DNA of 64,000 nucleotides, from assembly GCA_947487205.1 (NCBI GenBank), contig CANKVU010000014.1, forward strand, positions 1 to 64,000, written 5' to 3'. The notes beneath the pieces are model-generated. The model was not told where the DNA came from, did not search any database, and saw only the letters and a list, made by a program, of their open reading frames with translations. Position 1 is the first letter of the stretch; every line of letters starts with the position of its first letter. Source of the DNA: an uncultured Paracoccaceae bacterium. GTDB lineage: Bacteria > Pseudomonadota > Alphaproteobacteria > Rhodobacterales > Rhodobacteraceae. The position numbers and the translations under genes are program-made. Shown here piece by piece: positions 26,060-34,715 of the stretch.

Positions 26060-27115
26060 ATGAAGAGATTCAATTTGAACCGCAGGGGCTTTCTGAACAC
26101 GATGTCCGCAAGCGCCATGACAGCAGCATTGCCCGGACGCGCGCCCGCGCTGCCGCGAGGCTGGAACGACGCCTGGCAGGCGTGGAAATCGGCGTTCCTG
26201 ACCGACGAGGGGCGCGTGGTGGACACGCTTCAGGACCGGGCCAGCCATTCCGAGGGGCAGGGCTGGGGCATGCTGCTCGCGGTCGCCTTCGACGACGCCC
26301 CGACCTTCTCGCGGATGGTCGGCTGGAGCGAAACGCACCTGTCCGTGCGCCGGGATCCGTTGCTCGCATGGCGCTGGCGGCCCGACGGCGGCGTCACGGA
26401 TTACAACAACGCCACCGACGGGGATGTCTTCTACGGCTGGTCGTTGCTGCTCGGATCGAGACGGTTCGGCGACCCGCGCCATGCCGAGCGTGCCGCGGCA
26501 ATGGCGGGCGCGATCGACCGGATCCTCGTGCGGGAGGGGCCGCAGGGGCGTCTCCTTCTGCGCCCCGCGGCCGAGCGGTTCTCGGCGCCGGGGGCCGAGA
26601 CGATCAATCCGTCCTACTACATGCCTTTGGCCATGCACGCCCTCGCCGCGGCCTTCGACCTTCCGAGGCTCGCGCGCGCGTCCGACGAGGGCGAGGCGCT
26701 GATCGCGGGGCTGGCCCGGGACGGCCTCGTTCCCGATTGGGTGACGATCACCGCCGACGGGCCGGCGCCGCCCCCGGATCTGTCCGCCACCTACAGCTAC
26801 GACGCGTTGCGGGTCCCGCTCTATCTGGTGTGGTCGGGGCGTTTCGCGCATCCCGCCGTCCTGCGCGTCCGGGACCTGCTGGATGCCGGGGTTGTCGGCG
26901 GCGTCCCGGTCGCGGTCGACCGGGCCGGTAATGTCGTCGAGCGGAGCGATGCCGCGGGGTACCGCGCTCTGGCCCGGTTGGTGACCTGCACCGGGCGTCC
27001 CGCGCCCCGGGGCCCATTTCCGCCTTTCGACCCCGATCAGCCGTATTATCCCGCCACCCTTCACCTGCTCGCGGCGGTCGCGGCGGGCGAAGCCGCACCA
27101 CAATGCCTTCCCTGA
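26060..27115 (+). CDS. GH8 family beta-glucanase, Tat-exported
   Basis: 351 residues. The N-terminus has a twin-arginine signal (NLNRRGFLNTMSASA), so the folded enzyme goes to the periplasm. GH8 landmarks: the acid catalyst in HSEGQGWGMLLAV (Glu at about 69) and the general-base region NATDGDVFYGWSLL, plus YYMPLAMHALA. GH8 includes cellulases (BcsZ) and lichenases that cut mixed-linkage glucan, so the enzyme probably trims or releases the polymer made by the neighbouring synthase. An AT-rich stretch with a weak ribosome-binding site precedes the start. Confidence 0.88.
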   Translation: MKRFNLNRRGFLNTMSASAMTAALPGRAPALPRGWNDAWQAWKSAFLTDEGRVVDTLQDRASHSEGQGWGMLLAVAFDDAPTFSRMVGWSETHLSVRRDPLLAWRWRPDGGVTDYNNATDGDVFYGWSLLLGSRRFGDPRHAERAAAMAGAIDRILVREGPQGRLLLRPAAERFSAPGAETINPSYYMPLAMHALAAAFDLPRLARASDEGEALIAGLARDGLVPDWVTITADGPAPPPDLSATYSYDALRVPLYLVWSGRFAHPAVLRVRDLLDAGVVGGVPVAVDRAGNVVERSDAAGYRALARLVTCTGRPAPRGPFPPFDPDQPYYPATLHLLAAVAAGEAAPQCLP

Positions 27116-27135
27116 GGCGGAAATGTCCCGAAATG

Positions 27136-27731
27136 TCAGAACCGGCTGATGGAGAGGCCGACGAAGGTTTCCCCGGATTCCAGCTTTTGCCCCAACCGCA
27201 GGGTCACCGGCGTTCCCGCGATGCGGTAGGTCAGGACCGCGCTGCTTTCGTGCCAATCCTCGCTGCCTTGCGTATCCACCGCGACGCCGAACGGGGTCCG
27301 CCCGAAACCGCCCTGGACCCCGAGGTAATATCCGCTCCCCGGCCGTCGATCTGGGCGAGCCAGAAGAGACTGCCCCAATCGCCGTCCCGGTAGGATTCCG
27401 CCGTCACGCGCGTCGTCGGCGTCAGATCGTCCGCGTCGTCGAGTTTCGCGACCAGCCCCGCCTTGATGGTGGCGGTCGCGCCGAGGATGCGGGGCCGCGC
27501 CACGCGATAGGTCGTGGCGAGGCTCCATTCGCGGCCCTCTTCGTATCCCGCGCGCACGAGGCCGAACGTCAACGCCCCGCGCTCGACAGCCGCCACCGTC
27601 GTCAGGGTCTCCGTGCCCAGGTCGATCTGGACGAATTCGCCGTCGGCCCGGGCGGCGCCGGCGAACGCCGCGGCGGACAAGGGCAGGGCGAAGATCGCTC
27701 GACGCAAGCGTGAGGGGACACCGGACAGCAT
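27136..27731 (-). pseudogene. BcsS-like outer-membrane beta-barrel, single frameshift
   Basis: The N-terminal frame gives a signal peptide (RRAIFALPLSAAAFAGAARA) and alternating-strand sequence up to FWLAQIDGRG. The rest continues in another frame (SGYYLGVQGGFGRTPFGVAV to GETFVGLSISRF). Joined, they make about 198 residues that end in Phe, the signal for insertion by the BAM machinery. One missing base near 27345 accounts for the break. It is either a real mutation or an assembly error. The family is like the small BcsS-type barrels found with polysaccharide synthases. Convergent with the GH8 gene, 20 bp apart. Confidence 0.65.
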
Positions 27732-27881
27732 TGCGCCACGCTAGGGAAATATCGGCCCGACCTCCAAACCAAGGCGAAGGCGATCGGTATTTTCCCGGGC
27801 GTGTGTAGAAATTTTACAACCGGAGGGCGTATCGACCGATCCGGTGACCGTCGGCACGATGCGGTCTTCGCCATCCGGCCC

Positions 27882-28577
27882 CTAGCGAAGCACGCGCAGG
27901 TCGAGGAATGCCGGCGCCTCGTCACCCTGGGCGGAGATCGAGGCCACGAAGTCGGCGAAGCGTTCTCCCTGGATCGTCACGTGGTCGCGCAGCCGGTCCG
28001 CCGCCGCGATCTCATCCCCGTCCGAGATCGCGGCGAAGATCTCTCGATGTTCGGCCAGCGATTGCGCGATGCGTTTCGGCACATGCAGTTGGAGGCGGCG
28101 ATAGGCGGTCAGGCGCTGGTGCAGGCGCCGCGCCTCGGCCGCGAGGTGGTCGTTGCCGCTGGCGGCATAGATCGCATCGTGGAAGCTCGAATTCTCCAGG
28201 TAGTAGCGGTTCGGGTCGCCGCCCTCGGCCGCGGCGCGGCATCCGTCCAGCGCGGCGGCGATCTCGTCCAGCGCGGGGCGGTTGGCCCGCCGCGCCGCCA
28301 GCCGTCCGGCGGCGGCCTCGATCTCGGCCATCACTTCGAACATCTGCACCAGATCGGCGACCGAGACGCGTCGGACGAAGGCGCCGCGGTTGGGAATCAT
28401 GTCCACCAGCCCGGCCGAGGTCAGCCTGTTCAACGCCTCCCGCACGGGCGTGCGCGACACGCCGAACCGGCGCGCGAGGGCCTGTTCGTCGAGCCGGCTG
28501 CCGAAGGCCGCGCGTCCCATCAGGATATCGTTTTCCAGCGATTCCCGGATGATGTCCGCCCGTCTGACCGCTGCCAT
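27882..28577 (-). CDS. GntR-family (FCD) transcription regulator
   Basis: 231 residues from the ATG at 28577. The winged helix-turn-helix (LARRFGVSRTPVREALNRLT, about 34-53) is followed by an all-alpha FCD ligand-binding domain with metal-binding-type residues (FHDAIYAASGNDHLA; LRDHVTIQGERF). It diverges from the TRAP/malonate operon over a 112 bp gap with repeated TCGTATA motifs, so it is the likely repressor of that operon, responding to malonate or a derivative (inference). The frame extends upstream to 28691 but without support. Confidence 0.88.
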   Translation of the reverse strand: MAAVRRADIIRESLENDILMGRAAFGSRLDEQALARRFGVSRTPVREALNRLTSAGLVDMIPNRGAFVRRVSVADLVQMFEVMAEIEAAAGRLAARRANRPALDEIAAALDGCRAAAEGGDPNRYYLENSSFHDAIYAASGNDHLAAEARRLHQRLTAYRRLQLHVPKRIAQSLAEHREIFAAISDGDEIAAADRLRDHVTIQGERFADFVASISAQGDEAPAFLDLRVLR

Positions 28578-28602
28578 GAGTGCCTCCAACGCCGCTCCCG
28601 GA

Positions 28603-28633
28603 TCGTATACAAAATAATTGACTTCGTATAAAT
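28603..28633. promoter_or_regulatory. Candidate GntR operator, repeated TCGTATA
   Basis: Two copies of TCGTATA (28603 and 28624), 21 bp apart, that is two helical turns. The first contains the palindrome GTATAC. They lie in an AT-rich 50 bp between the divergent GntR and dctP genes, overlapping a TTGACT hexamer at 28618. FadR/FCD-type regulators often bind GTATAC-like cores. Confidence 0.5.
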
Positions 28634-28689
28634 AAAAATGGTTCCGTTGGGTCGCCGGGTGAGGAGCCGGTGCCAAGGGAGGAAAAATC

Positions 28690-29679
28690 ATGAGAACGGC
28701 ATTCTACACGGCCGTCTGCACGGCCGCACTGACCGCGCCGGCCTTTGCTCAGGACGTGACGCTCCGGGCGTCGCACCAATGGCCCGGCGGCTCGGGGGAC
28801 GTGCGCGACGAGATGGTCCAGATGATCGGCGAGGAGGTCGCCAAGGCGGATGTCGGCCTGGCGGTCCAGGTCTTTCCGGGCGAATCGCTGTTCAAGGCGA
28901 AGGACCAGTGGGGCGCGGTGACCAAGGGGCTCGTGGACATCACCGCGTTGCCGCTCGATTACGCGTCGGGACGGCACCCGGAATTCTCGGCCACGCTGAT
29001 GCCCGGCCTCGTCGGCAGCCACGAGCGCGCGCAGCGGCTGAACGATTCCGAGTTCATGGACATGATCAAGGAAACGATCAACGAGGCCGGCGCGATCGTC
29101 CTGGCCGATGCCTGGCTGGCGGGGGGCTTCGTCTCCTCCGAGCAGTGCATCACCAGCCCCGAGAGCGCGGCGGGACAGACGTTGCGTGCGGCGGGACCGG
29201 CCTTCGAGGAGATGCTGGTGGGCGCGGGCGCGTCGATCTCCTCCATGCCCTCGTCGGAGATCTACACGGGGATGCAGCAGAACGTGCTGGACGGCGCGAA
29301 CACCTCGTCGGGGTCGCTCGTCTCCTACCGGATCTACGAGGTGTCCCAGTGCCTCACCGAGCCCGGGGAGAACGCCTTGTGGTTCATGTACGAGCCGATC
29401 CTGATGTCGAAGATGTCTTTCGACCGGCTCAGCGAGGAGCAGCAGCAGGCGTTGATGGACGCGGGCGACAAGGCGGAGGAATTCTTCGCCGCCGAGGCCG
29501 CCAAGCTCGACGAGATGCTGGTGGAGACCTACCGCGACGCCGGCGTCGAGGTCGTGGAGATGAGCCAGGAGAACTACGACGCCTGGCTGGAGATCGCGCA
29601 GGAGACCTCCTATGCGAACTTCGCCGAGCAGGTGCCGAACGGGCAGGCGCTGATCGACGCGGCGCGTGCCGTCGAGTGA
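28690..29679 (+). CDS. dctP: TRAP transporter substrate-binding protein
   Basis: 329 residues. A short signal peptide (FYTAVCTAALTAPAFAQ, cut near residue 20) precedes a DctP-type fold (LRASHQWPGGSG; VQVFPGESLFKAKDQWGAV; SSEIYTGMQQNVLDGANTS). It catches the substrate in the periplasm and hands it to the DctQM permease encoded next. Operon context points to malonate or a malonate precursor. The ribosome-binding site GGGAGG lies 5-10 bp before the ATG. Confidence 0.92.
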   Translation: MRTAFYTAVCTAALTAPAFAQDVTLRASHQWPGGSGDVRDEMVQMIGEEVAKADVGLAVQVFPGESLFKAKDQWGAVTKGLVDITALPLDYASGRHPEFSATLMPGLVGSHERAQRLNDSEFMDMIKETINEAGAIVLADAWLAGGFVSSEQCITSPESAAGQTLRAAGPAFEEMLVGAGASISSMPSSEIYTGMQQNVLDGANTSSGSLVSYRIYEVSQCLTEPGENALWFMYEPILMSKMSFDRLSEEQQQALMDAGDKAEEFFAAEAAKLDEMLVETYRDAGVEVVEMSQENYDAWLEIAQETSYANFAEQVPNGQALIDAARAVE

Positions 29680-29737
29680 GGCTGCAGGCCGGCGGGAGGA
29701 TTCCGCCGGCCGCCCCCTTCGTGTCCAGGGAGGCACC

Positions 29738-30307
29738 ATGCGTGCATTCGTCGATTCCGTCTCCTTCGTCTCGCGGGCGCTCGGCGTGCTCGCGGCGCTG
29801 CTTCTGTTCTCGGCCGTGCTGTCGGTCACGCACATGGTGTTCGTGCGCTACGCGCTGAATCAGTCCACGGTCTGGCAGACCGAGTACACCGCCTATGCGG
29901 TGGTCGCGGCGACCTTCCTCGGCGCGCCCTGGACGCTGATCGTGCGCGGCCACGTCAACGTGGACCTGCTTCAGATCTCAGTGCCGCGGGGGCCGCGGAT
30001 CGTGCTGGAAATGCTGGCCGGGCTCGCCTCGCTCGCCTTCGTGCTGCTGCTGACCTATGCCGCCTGGCTTTACATCGAGGAGGCCTGGGTCAATTCCTGG
30101 CAATCGGAAACGGTCTGGGGCATCCCGCTCTGGCGGCCGATCCTGCCGATGCTGGTCGGGTCCGGCTGGCTCGCCGTCCAGTACGTGGCCGAGATGGTGC
30201 GCCTGATCCTGGACGGCCCGCCCGACGCCGACGAGGGCGACGCCCTGTCGCGCCAGAACCAGCAATTCCACGACACAGCCCATAGCGGAGAGGCGCGCCA
30301 GCCATGA
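29738..30307 (+). CDS. dctQ: TRAP transporter small permease
   Basis: 189 residues with four membrane segments (LGVLAALLLFSAVLSVTHMV; YAVVAATFLGAPWTLIV; MLAGLASLAFVLLLTYAAWL; ILPMLVGSGWLAVQYVAEM), the DctQ layout. The start at 29738 follows AGGGAGG. It overlaps the large permease gene by 4 bp (ATGA), as expected for subunits that assemble one-to-one. Confidence 0.92.
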   Translation: MRAFVDSVSFVSRALGVLAALLLFSAVLSVTHMVFVRYALNQSTVWQTEYTAYAVVAATFLGAPWTLIVRGHVNVDLLQISVPRGPRIVLEMLAGLASLAFVLLLTYAAWLYIEEAWVNSWQSETVWGIPLWRPILPMLVGSGWLAVQYVAEMVRLILDGPPDADEGDALSRQNQQFHDTAHSGEARQP

Positions 30308-31629
30308 GCCCCACGACCTCCGGCCTATTGATGATGGGGGCGCTCTTCGTCCTCCTGGCCATCGGAACGCCCATCGCCTTCGCGCTCGGCCTCGTCGCCC
30401 TCGGCGGGTTGTTCACGGTCTACGGGCCCGCCTTCCTAGGGACATTGGGCGAGCAGCTCTTCACCGCGATCTCGTCCTTCAGCCTCGTGGCGATCCCGAT
30501 GTTCATCCTGATGGGCGCCGCGGTGGCCTCGTCTCCGGCCGGGCGCGACCTCTATGCCGCGCTCGACCGCTGGCTGAACCGGGTGCCGGGGGGGCTGGTC
30601 CTGTCCAACCTCGGAGCCTGCTCGATCTTCGCGGCGCTGTCGGGCTCCTCGCCGGCGACCTGCGCGGCGATCGGCAAGATGGGCATCCCCGAGATGCGCG
30701 CGCGCGGCTACCCGGCCGAGATCGCGGCCGGCTCCATCGCCGCGGGCGGCACGCTCGGCATCCTGATCCCGCCCTCGGTGACGATGATCGTCTACGGCAT
30801 CGCCACCGAGACCTCGATCGGGCGGCTGTTCCTGGCCGGGCTGGTGCCGGGCTTCATGCTGACCGTGTTCTTCATGGTCTGGACGGTCATCGCCTGCAAG
30901 CGGCGCGGGCTGGGCCTGTCGGACCTCACCGAGCGGTTCACCATGCGCCAGCGGTTCGAGGTATTGCCGCGGGTGCTGCCGTTCCTGCTGATCGTGGTCG
31001 GCGTGCTGTTCGTGCTCTATGGCGGCGTGGCCACGCCGTCGGAGGCGGCGGGCGTCGGGGCGCTGTTCTGCATCCTGCTGGTGGTCGTGATCTACGGCAT
31101 CTTCGGGCGCAACTGGTCGTTCCGGGAGACGCCGGTGATCTTCCGCGACACGCTGAAGGAGAGCGTCATGATCATGCTGATCATCGGCGCCTCGGAAATC
31201 TTCGCCTTCGCGCTGTCGGCTCTGTTCATCACCCAGTCCATCGCCGGCGGCATCGCCGCGATGGAGGTGAACCCCTATGTGCTGCTTCTGGTGGTGAACC
31301 TCTTCCTGCTGGTGGCGGGCTTCTTCCTGCCGCCGGTCGGCGTGATCCTGATGACCGCGCCGATCCTGATCCCGATCATCACCCAGGCGGGCTTCGATCC
31401 CTACTGGTTCGCGGTGATCCTGACGATCAACATGGAGATCGGGCTGATCACGCCGCCCGTGGGGCTGAACCTCTACGTCATCAACGGGATCGCGCCGGAC
31501 ATCTCGCTGGGCAAGATCCTGCGCGGATCGCTGCCCTACGTGCTCTGCATGGTGCTGGCGATCATCGTGCTGACGATCTTTCCGCAGATCGCGCTGTTCC
31601 TGCCAAACATGATCATGGGGCCGGCGTGA
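30304..31629 (+). CDS. dctM: TRAP transporter large permease
   Basis: 441 residues, about 12 membrane segments. Typical DctM loops: GSSPATCAAIGKMGIPEM, GGTLGILIPPSVTMIVYGI, and near the C-terminus GLITPPVGLNLYVINGIA. It forms the Na+-coupled translocation unit with DctQ. Its stop overlaps the start of the following oxidoreductase gene. Confidence 0.95.
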   Translation: MSPTTSGLLMMGALFVLLAIGTPIAFALGLVALGGLFTVYGPAFLGTLGEQLFTAISSFSLVAIPMFILMGAAVASSPAGRDLYAALDRWLNRVPGGLVLSNLGACSIFAALSGSSPATCAAIGKMGIPEMRARGYPAEIAAGSIAAGGTLGILIPPSVTMIVYGIATETSIGRLFLAGLVPGFMLTVFFMVWTVIACKRRGLGLSDLTERFTMRQRFEVLPRVLPFLLIVVGVLFVLYGGVATPSEAAGVGALFCILLVVVIYGIFGRNWSFRETPVIFRDTLKESVMIMLIIGASEIFAFALSALFITQSIAGGIAAMEVNPYVLLLVVNLFLLVAGFFLPPVGVILMTAPILIPIITQAGFDPYWFAVILTINMEIGLITPPVGLNLYVINGIAPDISLGKILRGSLPYVLCMVLAIIVLTIFPQIALFLPNMIMGPA

Positions 31630-32762
31630 TGGATGCGGGCAGAACCTCTCCGGCGCTGTTCCGGCCGCTCGACCTGGGCTCGCTGCGGCTCGGGAACCGG
31701 ATCGTCGTGGCGCCGATGTGCCAGTATTCCGCCGAGGACGGGTCGGCCACGGACTGGCACATGATGCATCTCGGCGCGCTCTCGCTGTCGGGGGCGGGGA
31801 TGCTGATCATCGAGGCAACGGCGGTGGAATCCGCCGGCCGCATCACGGCCCGCGACCTCGGCCTTTATTCCGACGGGAACGAGGCGGCGCTGGCCCGCGT
31901 GGTGAATGCGATCCGGGTCCATTCGCGGATCCCGGTCGCGGTGCAGCTGGGCCATGCGGGGCGCAAGGCGTCGAGCGACCTGCCCTGGAACGGCGGCGCG
32001 CAGATCGCGCCCGAGGATCCGGCGGGCTGGCGCGCGGTCGCGCCCTCGGCCCTGTCCCACGGGCCGGACGAGGTCGAACCCCGTGCGTTGGACGAGGCCG
32101 GCCTTGCGCGGGTGCGGGACGCCTTCGTGGCCGCCGCGCGCCGCGCGGTGCGGATCGGGATCGACGGGATCGAGCTGCACGGGGCGCATGGCTATCTGCT
32201 GCACGAGTTCCTCTCGCCGATCTCCAACCGGCGCCGCGATGCCTATGGCGGCGATCTCGAAGGGCGGATGCGCTTCCCGCTCGAGGTGTTCGAGGCGGTG
32301 CGCGCGGCGGTGCCGGCGGAGGTGCCGGTCTGGATGCGCCTCTCGGCCAGCGACTGGGTCGAGGGCGGCTGGGACATCGACGGCACCGTGGCCCTGTCGA
32401 AGGCGCTGGAGGCGCGGGGCGCGGCGGCGATCCACGTCTCCTCGGGCGGCGTGTCGCCGGATCAGAAGATCGAGGTCGGCCCCGGATACCAGGTCCATTT
32501 CGCCGAGGCCGTGACCGCCGCGGTGGACATCCCGGTGATCGCGGTGGGCATGATCACCGAGGCGCAGCAGGCGGAGGAGATCGTGGCCTCGGGCAAGGCC
32601 GACGCGATCGCGCTGGCGCGCGCCATCCTCTACGACCCGCGTTGGCCGTGGCACGCGGCGGCGACGCTCGGGGCGACCGTGGCGGCGCCGCCGCAATACT
32701 GGCGCTGCCAGCCGCACGGGTTGAAGCATCTCTTCGACCAGGCGGAGCACGGGCAGAGATGA
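31629..32762 (+). CDS. Old yellow enzyme family NADH:flavin oxidoreductase
   Basis: 377 residues of an FMN TIM barrel of the YqjM/OYE group: PMCQYSAEDGSATDWH near the N-terminus (the Cys that tunes FMN redox in this class), VQLGHAGRK, HGAHGYLLHEFLSPISNRR, and the phosphate-binding VIAVGMITEAQQAEEIV. Such enzymes reduce activated C=C bonds with NAD(P)H. The start at 31629 overlaps dctM (TGATG; a GTG at 31626 is possible), and the stop overlaps mdcA (ATGA). It is thus firmly within a malonate operon, where no such enzyme is required. Function there is unknown. Confidence 0.93.
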   Translation: MDAGRTSPALFRPLDLGSLRLGNRIVVAPMCQYSAEDGSATDWHMMHLGALSLSGAGMLIIEATAVESAGRITARDLGLYSDGNEAALARVVNAIRVHSRIPVAVQLGHAGRKASSDLPWNGGAQIAPEDPAGWRAVAPSALSHGPDEVEPRALDEAGLARVRDAFVAAARRAVRIGIDGIELHGAHGYLLHEFLSPISNRRRDAYGGDLEGRMRFPLEVFEAVRAAVPAEVPVWMRLSASDWVEGGWDIDGTVALSKALEARGAAAIHVSSGGVSPDQKIEVGPGYQVHFAEAVTAAVDIPVIAVGMITEAQQAEEIVASGKADAIALARAILYDPRWPWHAAATLGATVAAPPQYWRCQPHGLKHLFDQAEHGQR

Positions 32763-34393
32763 GCGCGGCCGACATCCTGACCGCCCGCCGTGAGGCCGGG
32801 GCCAAGATCGCCAGTGGCAAGATGGTCGCGGCCGGGGACGCGACGCGGCTTCTGGAGGCGGTGCTGCGCCCAGGCGACCGGGTCTGCATCGAGGGCGACA
32901 ACCAGAAGCAGGCCGATTGCCTGGCCCGCGCGCTGGCCGGCTGCGACCCCGACCGTGTGAACGGCCTGCACATGGTCCAGTCGGGCGTCGTCCTGCCCGA
33001 ACATCTGGACATCTTCGAGATCGGGATCGCCGAGCGGCTCGACTATTCCTATTCGGGTCCGCAGGGGGCGCGGATCGCGCGGATGATGGGGCAGGGCGCG
33101 CTCAAGGTCGGCGCCGTCCATACCTATCTGGAACTCTTCGCCCGGTATTTCGTGGACCTCACCCCCCAGGTCGCGCTGGTCGTGGCGGTCAGCGCGGATC
33201 GCGACGGCAACCTCTATACCGGGCCCAACACCGAGGACACGCCGACCGTGGTCGAGGCCACGGCGTTCAAGCAGGGGCTGGTCATCGCGCAGGTCAACGA
33301 GGTGGTCGACAGGGTGCCGCGCGTCGACATACCGGGCGACTGGGTGGATTTCATCGTGGAGGCGGACCGGCCGTTCCATGTCGAGCCGCTCTTCACCCGC
33401 GATCCCGGCGCGGTGACCGAGACGCAGATCCTGATGGCGATGATGGCGCTCAAGGGCATCTATGCCGAATACGGCGTGCGGCGGCTCAACCATGGCATCG
33501 GGTTCGGCACGGCGGCGATCGAACTGATCCTGCCCACCTACGGAGAGCGGCTGGGGCTGAAGGGCAAGGTCGCCACGCATTGGGCACTGAACCCGCACCC
33601 TTCCCTGATCCCCGCGATCGAGGCGGGCTGGGTCGAACAGGTCCATTGCTTCGGCTCCGAGGTCGGGATGGAGGGATACCTGGCGGCGCGGCCGGACATC
33701 TTCTTCATCGGGCCAGACGGATCGCTGCGCTCGAACCGGGCCTTCTGCCAGACGGCGGGGCTCTATGCCTGCGACATGTTCATCGGATCGACCCTGCAGA
33801 TCGATCTGGCCGGCAATTCCTCCACCGTGACCACGAGCCGGGTGGCGGGCTTCGGCGGCGCGCCCAACATGGGGTCCGATCCGCATGGGCGCCGTCACCC
33901 CTCCGAGCCGTGGCTCAAGGGCGCGGCCGAGGCGGGCGGAGCCACGGACCCGCTCTTGCGTCGGGGCCGCAAGCTGGTCGTCCAGCTGGTCGAGACCTTC
34001 GGGGACAAGATGGTGCCCACCTTCGTCGAGGAACTGGACGCGGTGCGGCTGGCGCGCGAGACCGGTCTCGATCTGGCGCCGGTGATGATCTACGGCGACG
34101 ACGTGACCCATATCGTCACCGAGGAGGGGATCGCGAACCTGCTCCTCTGCCGCGACGCGGAGGAACGCGAGCAGGCGATCCGGGGCGTCGCCGGCTATAC
34201 CGAGATCGGGCGGGGGCGCGACCGCGGCATGGTCGCGAAACTGCGCGAACGCGGCGTGATCCGCCGGCCCGAGGATCTGGAGATCGACCCGCTCGACGCG
34301 ACGCGCTCGCTGCTGGCGGCGCGGTCGATGCGCGATCTCGTGCGGATGTCGGGCGGTCTCTACGATCCGCCGGCGCGGTTCCGGAACTGGTGA
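32759..34393 (+). CDS. mdcA: Malonate decarboxylase subunit alpha
   Basis: 544 residues. MdcA is the acetyl-/malonyl-ACP:malonate transferase: it moves malonate onto the carrier protein in exchange for acetate. CoA-transferase-like sequence throughout (CIEGDNQKQADCLARALAG; DGNLYTGPNTEDTPTVVEA; GRRHPSEPWLKGA; MVPTFVEELDAVRLARETG). Start ATG at 32759 overlaps the preceding gene. The order mdcA-C-D-E-G-B-H then follows without gaps. Confidence 0.95.
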   Translation: MSAADILTARREAGAKIASGKMVAAGDATRLLEAVLRPGDRVCIEGDNQKQADCLARALAGCDPDRVNGLHMVQSGVVLPEHLDIFEIGIAERLDYSYSGPQGARIARMMGQGALKVGAVHTYLELFARYFVDLTPQVALVVAVSADRDGNLYTGPNTEDTPTVVEATAFKQGLVIAQVNEVVDRVPRVDIPGDWVDFIVEADRPFHVEPLFTRDPGAVTETQILMAMMALKGIYAEYGVRRLNHGIGFGTAAIELILPTYGERLGLKGKVATHWALNPHPSLIPAIEAGWVEQVHCFGSEVGMEGYLAARPDIFFIGPDGSLRSNRAFCQTAGLYACDMFIGSTLQIDLAGNSSTVTTSRVAGFGGAPNMGSDPHGRRHPSEPWLKGAAEAGGATDPLLRRGRKLVVQLVETFGDKMVPTFVEELDAVRLARETGLDLAPVMIYGDDVTHIVTEEGIANLLLCRDAEEREQAIRGVAGYTEIGRGRDRGMVAKLRERGVIRRPEDLEIDPLDATRSLLAARSMRDLVRMSGGLYDPPARFRNW

Positions 34394-34400
34394 GGGCGAG

Positions 34401-34715
34401 ATGGAGCGACTGAGCTACGGCCACGACACGGACGCCCCGTTGGGCGGCGACCGCGCGGACGCGATCCACGGCGTGGTCGCGTCCGGCAACCTCGAGGTCC
34501 TGATGGAGCGGGTCCTGCCCGCAGGGCGCTGCGAGGTGGAGATCGCGACGCCGCTCTCCGGTTACGAGGAGGTCTGGGCGGCGGTGGTGTCCGATTTCGT
34601 CGAGCGCGTCCAGCCCGGCGGCGTCCGGGTGTCGATCAACGATGGCGGGGCCCAGCCCGACACGGTGATGCTGCGCCTGCTGCAGGCCGCCCGCCTGATG
34701 GAGGGGGGGCGATGA
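34401..34715 (+). CDS. mdcC: Malonate decarboxylase acyl-carrier subunit
   Basis: 104 residues, the usual size of MdcC (delta subunit). The Ser in VVASGNLEVLMER (about residue 28) is the expected attachment site for the triphosphoribosyl-dephospho-CoA prosthetic group made by MdcB and attached by MdcG. It carries malonyl and acetyl thioesters between MdcA and the MdcDE decarboxylase. Overlaps mdcD by 4 bp. Confidence 0.93.
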   Translation: MERLSYGHDTDAPLGGDRADAIHGVVASGNLEVLMERVLPAGRCEVEIATPLSGYEEVWAAVVSDFVERVQPGGVRVSINDGGAQPDTVMLRLLQAARLMEGGR

